From Lanius collurio (taxonomy: Eukaryota; Chordata; Aves; Passeriformes; Laniidae), in assembly GCA_020086605.1 (NCBI GenBank), contig JACBWW010000007.1, positions 19,661,752-19,725,751 of the forward strand: 64,000 bases of DNA, in the 5' to 3' direction. Below, in pieces: positions 53,694-64,000 of the stretch; position 1 is the first letter of the stretch, and every line of letters starts with the position of its first letter. The notes beneath the pieces are model-generated. The model made no database searches. It had not been told where the DNA came from and was given only the letters and a program-made list of their open reading frames with translations. Both the position numbers and the translations under genes were made by a program.

Positions 53694-55934
53694 TACATGT
53701 ATGTATATGTGCATAAATTAAATACGCTTCAAATGGCACACACAAGTAAATAATATTACTTCAGGCATAACATCAGATACTAGCATTTTATTAATGCAGA
53801 GAAAAAAGTCAGAGCCTATGTTAATGTATATACACACACAGTAAAAATAAAGAAAATCTATACCACATGCCTCTGCTCTTAAAAGCAAGAGAATAAACAG
53901 TATGCAATAAATGATAGCTGTGTACAGCAGTTTCTGAAAAGATAAATGTATCATACAAGGAAGTAAGAGTATAAAACTGCTATTTTAACTCAGTTAATTT
54001 GCATTTTTGTTATGAGAGAGATTCATTGTGTTGATTGATAATATCAACATGTTCTCAAGTGTACAGGGAAGGGACTGTACAGTAGCTTAATCTGCACTCA
54101 GGTTGATGCTGTCTTGCTGGTTAGTAATTAACTCTAGATCCTCTAGAAACAAATCTTGGTGTGAAAGATGAAATCTATTTAGGAAGTTTAGTATGCCAGT
54201 CACCTTAACACAAAACTGGCTTCTCAGAGGATCAGTTTATAGTTAGAGAACTCACCAGAAAAGCATTTAACTCAATTACTTTCCTGTGCTTGGGTAATGA
54301 ACAAAGTGCAGTAGACACAAAAATCTTACAGTCATAGAAAGGAGTAACTTGCTGTGTGGGACTGCAACAAATTAGTCCCTAATACAACTGTAGGGGAAAT
54401 ATGCACTCCATCCCAACTTTTGACATTGATTATATGGCAAGAAAAACATGCTTGGAAATCCTAGAAGTATAAGTATAACCACAGCTGACATATATTAACC
54501 AAACATAATACTCCATGTTTATTTGCAATAATTGGTCTTTGTGGATTAATGCATATATTGGAAAAGTGATGAAATTTTACACAAAGTTGAAATAAACACT
54601 TCAAAGACATAATGCTATGGCACTCATCAAGGATTTATATATGTGTTTTATCAGACAATTTTTTCCTCATCTTCATAATGTGTAATCTTAGTCATGAATG
54701 ATGAAATAAAAGGCATTAATCTATCAACTGCCTATCACCCTGCCAAGAAACAATTGTCCATAATCATTCACTTACCATTCTCTGGTCTTTATTTCAGAAA
54801 ATGAATTTTTCTACCTTCCAGTACTGTCTTAATTTTAAGGAACTCCTTCTTGGCAATAAACACAAGTCAGTAATCTTGCAGTATTCACTTTAATTGAACA
54901 AATACTTTCCATTTTTTAACAATTGGAAAAATAATATTTAATGTGTTTTAAAAATTCACAATATATCATCGTTTCTAATGGGAGTAATTTGAAATTAAGG
55001 CATTATCTGATTTGATAAACTTTGACTTTAAGTAGCTGAAGATGCAGCTGTTATTCAGAAATAATATAAAGGCTAGTTTTCTCCTATGCTTTCATAAGCC
55101 TGCTTTTACACATTTTCCAACATCTTTTTAGCTTTTCATCTTTGCAGACAGCAACCACATGTTGCTCAAGTTTATTATCAAAACAGAAAAAATAAAGTAC
55201 CTCCAACTTTTCATTATTTTTCTTTTCATGGCTTTTACTCCTAAACTTCACTATCCAATCCAGTCTCGTTATTTTATACTGTTGTATACTGAAATGAATT
55301 ACCTACTTTTTCCACTCATAGTCTATACCAATTATTCTAGATTTGGAAGGTCAATGCTTTTCTTTCACCTTTCCCATTCTAACTGAAAAGTCTTCAAACA
55401 CAAGCAAATGTGAGTCTTTTAATGACCTTCATATAACCTCATTTACTACCTCCACTAACCCTGCACTGTTACAATTTACCTAAACCATCTGCTTTCAATA
55501 CCTAAGCCAGTTTTTCCTGCAGCAGTTTTCTTTTCAACCACTTTACACATCAATCTTTACGGAGACATATCAAGATAAGCTCTCCTTGAACTTTTGATAA
55601 ATTGTATCAATGTTGCATTTTCCCCTACTAGCTCACTCAGAAATTCAAGAATTCATGGAGATTCATTTGATGGTTCTTTTTTCACAGGTTCATGCTCCCA
55701 AGCCCTTCTAAATTATGCATTATAAACTATGCCATAGTGATATTTCATTCCAGTATTTCTGAAATGAAAACAAAAAAAAAGCCATTTAAGACTGAGGGAA
55801 GGATGTTGGTTTGAATGGTTTGGCGCTTTTTTTTAGCATTGGGGCACAGCTCTTATGAAAATAAATAATATAATAAATATTGTAATAAAATAGTTTTTAC
55901 TTTATTAATTAATGGTAAAAATTTTTACTCTGTA

Positions 55935-55980
55935 GTAATAATAGTAACAACAATAATAATAATAATAGTAATAAATAATG
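55935..55980 (+). repeat. (AAT)n-like microsatellite
   Basis: Imperfect run of AAT/ATA triplets with AGT and AAC interruptions. Confidence 0.85.
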
Positions 55981-58900
55981 GTGTGCCTCAAAATTATTTT
56001 TAATATGAAAAATTGGGTTTAATACCTCATTTTTGAAAAAAAAATTGGCTTAAATCCTAATGATATGGTGATTCAAGGTCTGGTTCTAAGTTCAGTGTAC
56101 TTCAATAGTTGCTGTCAAAATCCACCACGGCTGGAAAACACAGCTCACAAAGATATACAGATCCAAATGGAAGAAGTGCATTGCTAGTCATGATTACTAA
56201 ATTATACTGACTTTCCAATCCCATATATGAATTAAACAGATGTTTTTATTGAAATCTGGCTAGGAAATTTCCATCTTCCCTGATGTCAGCCACTTGATCC
56301 TGTAAACTAATGAGAAGGTGATGCATTTTCGTGTTTAACATAAAATGGTTCACAACCCACTGAAACTCCAGAAATTTTTTTAAAATGCTAGGAAATTCTG
56401 TTTCCAGGGTTTGGGGGTTTTTTTTATCTACAAATAGAGGAGCTTTTATAGGTTAAATGGATAATTTTCAGCAACAAAGATATAACAATGGAGAAATTTC
56501 AAAACACCTCTTTTCAAAATGCTCTCCATCCATCATAATTCTTTTGAAAAACAGTTACTTTCCTACTTATTGTTAAACCATCACCTTTGCTTTGCAAGGT
56601 CTGATTAAGTGTGCTTATTTTTACAAAAAATACCTGCTAGATAGCATACCACTGTCCACAACTTTTCATCACAGAAAAGGTCACCAAATCAGGCACCTTT
56701 GGTTATTCATAAAAGAAAAGCATGGAGGGAATCTTTTAAGCCACTTGTCCATTTAATGAGGGTTAGTTTAGTTAAAACTAAATAACAAAATCTGTAAGTC
56801 CACACAACCAGGCACTCACAAACTGCAAATTATCACAATGCATTGCAGGAGGATGAATGAGTGAGGGCAGCACTGCCAGCCCCTCTGCAATGGGGAGCAC
56901 CCCCTCCCTCTGGACACCTTGTCTACTGCTCATAACACAGCTCCCTCTGACCTGTGGGTTGAGTAAGGGTGCCAGCATCAATAAATAGATTAAATATCAG
57001 TAAAGCTTAACTTCTTCCTTATATTTTATAGATAAAAATAAATAACAGCAGAAGTTCTAATAATCCAAATGAATTACCCAATGCACCTCTTGGTGCATGC
57101 ATTCACTTGGAAGATCACATCACTAGACATCACAAATTCAAATTTTCATATTTCCAAATATTTCTTATATTGTATAGCTCCGGGTAAAACCTGACAGCCA
57201 GTAAGAATGTAGAACTCAACAAGAACTATTAAATAATTTCAAGCAAATGTCACCAAAAGATTTTTTTTTAGTGCTTCTATTTTCATTCTATAATTATTTC
57301 CCTGAATAATCAAACCCCTTCACTGGTATATTTCTCATATGTTGTCCTTCTCATACCTTATTGAGCTAATATTCAAGTTTATGAACCAGTCTGCAGTTGT
57401 TCTTATAAATACTTCCAAGGCACACAATTAATTACAGATCTAAATTCCATTCTCAACTTACTTCCAGAGACTAAGCATCTAGATTTGTGGGCCTGGGGCT
57501 TCTTTTCTTGAGAAAGAAAAGCCATTGTTATTTTTTTTTACTTTGATTTCATACTAGTCCATTATGTATTTTGCTTTCAAATATCTAGAAACAGTACTAA
57601 AAACAAACAAAAAGAAATATTTAAAATGCTTGAAAAACAGTATGTTTGCCCTGTACTTCTCTTTCTGAACTGCATTCTTCCATGAACTTTTCTCCTGTCT
57701 GTTTTTGGGCTATAGAAATTTAATTTAGTCTGACCGACATCAAATATCTACCACACAACTTTACTTGCTATTGTTCACAGTATTATGGTTTTAATACCCT
57801 CTCTAGGTTACCTTATTGTCTTAAGAACACAATCAGAATAATTATATCCACAGAGCCCTCTGAACAGCTGTCATGTGGAAATACACTACTAGAAAGGGTC
57901 TCCTGAAGCATCACTTTGGTAATGCAGGTAACACATAACACATAATCTCATTCACAAATTTAAGATCAATTTTAAAGCAGAGGGTTTGGGTTTGTTTTTT
58001 TTTAATCCCTATTACTCCTGCATGGGATGCTGCTTTCCAACATACCTCCTAACATTAAGAAAGCTTAGTTTAATTTCTGTCTTAAGTTTATTGTTGGACA
58101 CTTTTGCAATCATTTGCTTTCATGCTAGCAGTAATTTTAGGTTTTAAAAGCTTTTTCATCCTTTTCCTCTATTCTGATATATTTACAGAAATTTTTACAA
58201 CCTCCCTGTTTTGATTTTTAAAAGTATAACATATTATTTTGACTCCCTTCTCTTAAGGTAAGGTTTTCATTGCCATACTTATCCTTGCAAGATTCCTTGG
58301 TGCAATTTACCATTCTTGAACATGGCTGTAGATAGCTAACTTCAGGCTGTCATTCCTTGGACAGTGGCAACAATGCTCTTCCCTTTCTCTTGGAAACATC
58401 TTAACTCCAACAAATCCAAGAATCTCTTTTTCCCCACCTGAAGTGAGAAGTTTGCAGCATATAATCCTCTTAAAATTCACTAAAGGTCTGAGGTCTTTTC
58501 CCTTATTTCCAGCTGGTTGTTCCTAAGCATATCACAGAAACGTCTGTTTTCAGAGTATGACCTTGTACTTTGTACACTCAAATTTAAAGCCATTTTTTAT
58601 TAATTAAGTCTTCAAAAATACCCTATTATTTCTGTATGACATTATAATCCTCATCCTAATAAATAAGATATTGCATCATTGTCTTCAAGATATTATCATA
58701 CTTCTATTTTTCATCTATAGGTTAACACTGAAGACTCTAAATAAAATAACATCATAGGACGCATTTTAATGAAACCTCAGCAACCCTCAGGTCCATTTAT
58801 CTTTTAATAGCAAGGCTGTTGTCATGTTACCAAGTTCTTCACTAACAAGCAGCTTTTCCCTTCTGCAATTTAACTAACAGTTTTTCTCAATTCCCTAGCT

Positions 58901-59378
58901 ACTCCATGAGCAACTCACAGAATAATTGTATCAGTGATTCAAGCAGAGGCCACTTGGCATAATGAATGAATTTCACCTTCTACAAATATCCCCCAGTGGT
59001 GGAACATCCCTAGACCTTCTTCTTCAGAGCACAAAGCTATGTTTACTGAAGATCAAAGCCAGATGTTGATTTCATTATCTTGTCATTCTTTGATCCTCTC
59101 TCTTTGAGGAAAAAGAGAATTAGTGTGAAACTGATCCAAAATTTGCAAAATTTGTCCATGTTGTCCATCTTTCAGCATACTTTTCCTGACCTGCTCCAGC
59201 CAAAACTGGGGGTGATATTTTTTCCAACAGGTCTAACTCTCTTTTACCTCCAGGTGTTTTTATTTTCTGGAAGTGCTCTGATGCTAAGAGCTCCAAAGTA
59301 TACAGATTGGCTGCTTAATAGCTATGGTCTATGTCCTAAGTCTCATCCTCAACCCCAAATGTTTTCCACCTGGACATA

Positions 59379-59470
59379 GAGAGGGAGGAAGAAGGGGGAG
59401 GGATGAAGGGAGGCAGAGATGGAAAGCGCGCGTGCGAGTCTGTGTGTGTGTAAGTGTGCGTGTGGGAGAG
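59379..59470 (+). repeat. Purine tract followed by alternating CG/TG run
   Basis: A nearly pure purine stretch (about 59379-59426) with four G runs of three or more is followed directly by GCGCGCGTGCG and a (TG)n-like run. Such sequences can adopt non-B structures. Confidence 0.85.
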
Positions 59471-61849
59471 TGATTTCTAGACATCAAATAAACATTTACA
59501 GACTCTTCAGTCTTACTTTCCGTGGCTACTTCCCATGTAAAAAGGCTTTGATTTACCCCGTGATTTAGCATTCTTTGTGCTGTGAAGTACAGATTATATT
59601 TCACTGGTTATTTCTCCTGCCAATTGAAGTTCAATGTTATTTCTTTTCTCTTTATATTATCCTCATTTCTTTTCTAGGCTATCTCATTACCTTCATGATA
59701 GCTCTCAAAGTCAAATGCTTTGACTATTTTGCTGTATCCACTTAGGTTCCTGTTCTTATCTCTCCTTGGACTACCTTTAGTGCTGCATCACTAGCTAGCT
59801 TCATCCCTTTTCCGCAGTCTTTATGGAGAAAGACTAATATTTCTATAGTTTCCCTGGAGTGTTGCCATCTGGTGTTCAGCAACTTATTAAAAGGCATCAC
59901 CTAGATTAGTTAATTAGTGGCCTTCATCTAGGTTAGTTCTGTGTTATCTGAGCCAGCAATGATGAAAGGTGTAAGCCAGTAGTACACACTCTCTTAAAGT
60001 TCCCTCCTACACTTCTCACACATCCACCAGCCTCTGCAAACTGCGAGTGAATTCAAATAGATACCCACAGCTTTCACAGAAAAAACTGCTATTTAAACTT
60101 TCTTACTACTACTCTAGAAAGACAGAAGAGTCATTTTTCTTCCAGGCCACATCTCATTTGTACTATAAACTGTAAACCATAAACCACTGTCTCCTCACGA
60201 CCTCTAACTGCTCCTCATTCTTTCCCCTTCTCTGCTTCCTCTCATATGGACTGAAAGGAGGAAGTCATACTGAGCAAGATTGAGTGGGAGGGAAGAATTG
60301 CTTCCTCTGAGGAAGTAATTGTTTCTGGAACTATGACATAGAAAGATCTTTCTTTATGTTCTAAAGATAATAGCATTTGGATCATTCATCTCTGCTTGTT
60401 AACACAGTCTGATGCAGTTGCAAAGAACCAGGGCAAAATAATTATGTAACTGCTGTCTGATTACATGACTTTGGATACATGCCACTATCAACTGTATGCG
60501 GGAGCAGAAAAGAGTCACAGCCCCATAAAGACTTCTTTTCTACTCCCACCAGGAAGTCTGTTCCTGTATATTTTTTCCAGTAAAAATACATCCGCTTTTG
60601 GAAAAGGGAAAATCAATAGTGGATTATCCATACAGCATTATATACCTGACATTGCTCATCTCTTGTTGCTGGATATCTAATGAATGATTTTATGGTAACC
60701 CTCTTTTGCACACTGTTACGTACGGATTTTCCAAAGTTCTTAAATAGGGGAGAGAAAAAAAATTCTGCCTCAATTTTATTTTTTTTTAGCTTTCTATGCT
60801 AGATTTGCATTTTGTGCTTCAACTCAAGGTTCCAAAAAGTACATGATAAAACATACTTAATTAGTTAGAAGACAGAAGGTACACTTACTTTTCCTAGTAA
60901 GGAAATAAAAAGAATGTATTAAAAATTTTCTGAGGATGTAGTACGGATCTCTGCTTTTCTAGCTAAATAACTGCCATGTTTATCACAGTAATATTTTCAG
61001 ATCTATGAAAGAAAAAATAAAGAATAAATTTCTACTGGGCAACTGCTGTACAATCTCCACCTTCCTAGTTTCATCTAACTAGATCTGCATTGAAGATAGT
61101 GAAAATGTAACATTCATGTTGCCCACTAAAAGGTACCTCCTTACAATAATAGAATAAGGAGAAGTACACCTTAAAAACATACTCTCATCAACTTTCTTTT
61201 TCTCTGTTGCTCTCAACCTTAGGTCAGTCAACATCAGAAGATTTCATGATTCTTTGGAAGTGGGGAAACAAAACATCCCCAAAACCAAAATGAAAGATAG
61301 ATTAAAAAAGAAAAATCATAGTTATCAAGTTGTAATGTGTGAGCCAAGCTGTACAGCTCCATGATGATTACCTGTGCTCTGCTCTGAAATTAAAGTGTCA
61401 TAAACAGCAAGTCATAAAGAAGCCTGTGGTTAGCAGCACAGTTATCTTGAGAAAAAGAACTAAACTTGGGAGCTCAATATGAATGTGAACCTTTTAATAA
61501 ATAGCTAAATATCATGTTTCAAAAATTGAGAGAAAAGAGTGGGTCAGGATCCCGATAAATATATAATGGAATTGCAGAGACTTGAATCAGAATTTGACCA
61601 GTCATATTTTTACCATTTAATTTTCCAGTGCTTTTGGAGTGGATGAACAATGAGGAGGAGGTGGGGTGGCTAAACTGCTTGACTTCCTTTGCCTTTTTAA
61701 TGAGCCAGTGCTGATCCTCTAAAACACAGAATTCATGATACTAAATAATGATGAGTGATCAAAAATTAAAAGAAAAAGAAAATGCAAGGTTCTACAAAGT
61801 GGTATTTTTATCAATATACCTTACTGTCTTAGTAGTCACAGTTAATAGA

Positions 61850-62440
61850 GAGCATTGCAACAGTACCAGTGTTTACCCCATGTGTGCAGGTTCTGGCCAG
61901 GAGTGAGTAATTTTTTTCACAGTACCCAATGTGGGGCCGTGTTTTGGATTTGTGTTGAAGAGGGTGTTGATAACACAGGGATGTTTTAGCTATTGCTGAG
62001 CAGCACTTACAGAGCCACCTGTTCCTCACCTCACCCCACCAATGCAGGCTGGAGGTGCAAAGGAGCTGGGAGGGGACACAGAAGGGACAGCTGGCCCCAA
62101 CTGTTCAGAGTGATATCACCATATGGCCTCATGATCAGCATAAAAAGCTGGGGAAAGGAGGAAGAAGGAGGATGTTCAGAGTGATGGCATTTGTCTTCCT
62201 AAGATGCCATTATATGTGATGGAGCCCAGCTTCCCTGGAGATGGCTGAACACCTGCCTGCTGATAGGATGTGGTGAATTTATTTTTCTTATGCTTTCCTT
62301 ATGTGTGCACTTTTTGCTTAACCTATTAAACTTTCTCTCAGCCCACAAGTTTTCTCACTTTTACGCTTCTAATTCTTTCCCCCATCCTGACCTGGGTGGA
62401 GTGAACAAGAGACGGCGTGGGGCTGAGCTGTCGTGACATG
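61850..62440 (+). mobile_element. Solo LTR of an avian ERVL-type endogenous retrovirus
   Basis: The segment follows a well-known avian ERVL-type LTR from U3 to near its 3' end: GGGATGTTTTAGCTATTGCT with GAGCAGCACTTACAGAGCCA, GGAGCTGGGAGGGGACACAG, GGACAGCTGGCCCCAACTG, ATATGGCCTCATG, a TATA-like CATAAAAAGCTGG at 62139, TTCAGAGTGATGGCATTTGT, GATGGAGCCCAGCTTCCCTG, GGAGATGGCTGAACACCTGC, an ATTAAA polyadenylation signal at 62325, CCCACAAGTTTTCTCACTTT and a TTCTTTCCCCCATCCTGACC end region. The last 20 or so bases are rearranged. No gag, pol or env sequence adjoins it, so it is a solo LTR relic. The left end is approximate. Confidence 0.88.
62325..62330 (+). promoter_or_regulatory. LTR polyadenylation signal ATTAAA
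   Basis: ATTAAA within the conserved ACCTATTAAAC context of the ERVL-type LTR, about 180 bases after its TATA-like element. Confidence 0.6.
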
Positions 62441-62931
62441 AAGAGAGTTTGAACAGTGCAGAGGTCAAGCGAAGGTTACCCACTCTTACGTATCAATTAA
62501 AAGTATTTGAAGCTAAAAATTGTCTTTTGTGAAGGAACAATTAGACTTCATGTGATGGGTAGAAGTTTAAAGTTGCAGCCATTTAAAGGGATACTGCGAG
62601 GACTAAACGCTACAGCTAACAAAGCAGGAGCAGCATCTAAATACTGGTGCACAGACATTCTGTAACTCTAGTAGCATAGGACAAAGAACATTGGATCCTA
62701 AGCTACTTGGCTAGTGTTTAAATTCAATATAGAACAAGTGTGGGAAATTAATATAAAATGTTGCAATACATCCAAAATGATACAAAAAGATTGCACCCAA
62801 CCGGATGAAACTGCTGACAGAGCATCCAGTCCTGAGCCTTCCAAAGGTAGTGAGGCAAGACAGAGCAGATACTTCCAATAAATCTGGTTGCTATTCATAC
62901 TTGCTTAAGAGATTTCATGTGGGCACAAATG

Positions 62932-62965
62932 TATATAAGCCTACACATCTTTGTTCTTAAATAAA
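62932..62965 (+). promoter_or_regulatory. TATA box and AATAAA in an LTR-like arrangement
   Basis: TATATAAG at 62932-62939 is followed 20 bases later by AATAAA at 62960-62965. A TATA box with a polyadenylation signal about 20-30 bases downstream is the compact layout seen in some retroviral LTRs. Whether this is a real LTR (about 62.5-63.0 kb) is unproven; its ends were not identified. Confidence 0.35.
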
Positions 62966-63084
62966 AGGCACTTCAGCACTCTCTTCAACCCGCTACAGGA
63001 GCTTCCTTCATACAAAATCCATGAAAAGCAATTCCCTATGCCACGGGGAGAACAGGCAATGCTGATGCAGTCGAGCAGTGACTG

Positions 63085-63186
63085 ATGAACATGACCTTTG
63101 CTACCTCATTGGCACGTACAGCAGCCAGACCCCTATGGACCCCTTCTGATCTCTGCATCTCCTCACGTGCGAGCGGCTGCCCCCGG
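63085..63186 (+). other. Possible unannotated plus-strand exon ending at a strong splice donor
   Basis: A locally GC- and CpG-richer segment contains an open frame starting ATGAACATGACCTTTGC and running to CCCCGG|GTAAGT, a near-perfect splice donor at 63187. A TATA box lies 150 bases upstream. The translated 34 residues have no recognised domain. It could be the first exon of an antisense non-coding RNA, part of an LTR leader, or chance. Confidence 0.25.
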
Positions 63187-63681
63187 GTAAGTTCCTCACG
63201 GACTGACTGTTCAGCAGACACGGGATGGATCTCCTGGCTGTACAGTCCAGGGCATCCCCTCCCTTTGCTGACAGCTACAAAACTGAGAAGACATGAGTAT
63301 GTCCCTGGAAAGCTATACCACCTAGGGTAAAGTGCTGGACATTATGGAAAGAAATAGCTTCAAGCATTTCATTCTGCATCTATTCCAAAAACAGGGCTCA
63401 CAATCCCAACAGCCTTCTAACAGGACATGGCAGCAGATTACCACATTGCAAACAGCTACAGCTCCTCCTAGTTTGCCGTGAATGAGCTTTGATTTTGTCA
63501 TTCCTATCCACCAGAGCAAAGAAATTGTGAGTTACCACAGCTAAGATGATGAATGACAAGTCACTATCTTGTATTAGCCACAGAAACATGAAGACCACCA
63601 GAAGTGGGATAAAGTCATAAACTGGATATGTTTCAGCAAATCTTCATTGATAGCCTTCTGGGATCTACATTTACCATATAG

Positions 63682-63683
<2 letters not shown>

Positions 63684-63726
<43 letters not shown>
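63684..63726 (+). repeat. Poly(T) tract of 43 bases
   Basis: The longest homopolymer in the window. On the minus strand it is a poly(A) run preceded by the sequence at 63727-63840, in which no gene or retroposon is recognised. Confidence 0.95.
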
Positions 63727-64000
63727 CTATTTACCCTTCAGGAAATGTTTTGAAGTGCTCACTGAGGAAATCTCCTCTAGCTTCTGTGACAGTTTTCCAG
63801 AAATCAGAATTGAACTATTAAAGGACCATACGGTTACCTTTTAGGTGACGTATTTAAAACAGAAAATATGTATTGTCAGGGCTATAAAGTCAGCCCAGAA
63901 GAAATATTTATTTAAAGTAACTCCTGAGGTTACAAGAAGTGTTATTTTTTCTTCCAATGAAAATCTGTGGCATAATAGAAGCTGACTGTAGCTCATATTG

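Larger units (their letters stand above)
41616..64000 (-). other. MYO16 upstream intron, at least 22 kb (continues past right edge)
   Basis: I looked on the minus strand for the expected upstream exon (TP.H.AC ankyrin motif followed by a donor) and did not find it, so this looks like one long intron. It holds a CR1 relic near 44 kb, a diverged repeat pair at 50.7 and 52.5 kb, TG/TA/CA microsatellites at 53.2 and 53.7 kb, a purine tract at 59.4 kb, an ERVL-type LTR at 61.85-62.44 kb, an LTR-like module at 62.5-63.2 kb and a 43-base T run at 63.68 kb. Confidence 0.7.

Overview
This window looks like nuclear DNA from a bird. It is AT-rich and sparsely coding, and its recognisable repeats are CR1-type LINE fragments (one with the typical CR1 ATTCTGTG tail) and old solo LTRs of endogenous-retrovirus (ERVL-type) families that are widespread in avian genomes. 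There is no bacterial gene organisation, no operon, no CRISPR array and no tRNA or rRNA gene that I could see. The species cannot be settled from the sequence.

The one protein-coding gene I can support is part of MYO16 (unconventional myosin-XVI, also called NYAP3), on the minus strand. Six consecutive exons lie at 41507-41615, 28352-28476, 24405-24530, 10022-10097, 8550-8703 and 1523-1673, in transcription order. Each has an AG acceptor and a GT donor. The intron phases agree across all five internal junctions, and the joined coding length is 741 nt (247 codons) with no stop. They encode the later N-terminal ankyrin repeats and the linker that leads toward the myosin motor domain. The first coding exons (including the start codon) lie beyond the right edge, and the motor and tail exons lie beyond the left edge.

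Layout from left to right: 1-1522 downstream intron; exon at 1.6 kb; 6.9 kb intron with a possible LTR relic near 5.4 kb and a CR1 3' end close to the 8.6 kb exon; short 1.3 kb intron; exon at 10.0 kb; 14.3 kb intron with a CR1 cluster at 12.6-14.5 kb, including a copy with an inverted 5' part, and two unidentified islands at 17.0-17.5 and 19.4-19.9 kb; exons at 24.4 and 28.4 kb; 13.0 kb intron with a minus-strand CR1 at 33.1-33.7 kb, an unidentified G-rich island at 34.1-34.6 kb and a solo LTR at 35.8-36.3 kb; exon at 41.5 kb; then at least 22.4 kb of intron or 5' region with a CR1 relic at 44 kb, a diverged direct repeat pair at 50.7/52.5 kb, several microsatellites, an ERVL-type LTR at 61.9-62.4 kb and an LTR-like promoter module with a strong splice donor at 62.9-63.2 kb.

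I found no clearly novel multi-gene system. The most interesting items are the 5'-inverted CR1, the diverged repeat pair in the upstream intron, the promoter/ORF/splice-donor combination at the right edge, and the unidentified GC-rich islands. Repeat family names are from recognition of consensus features, not from a search.
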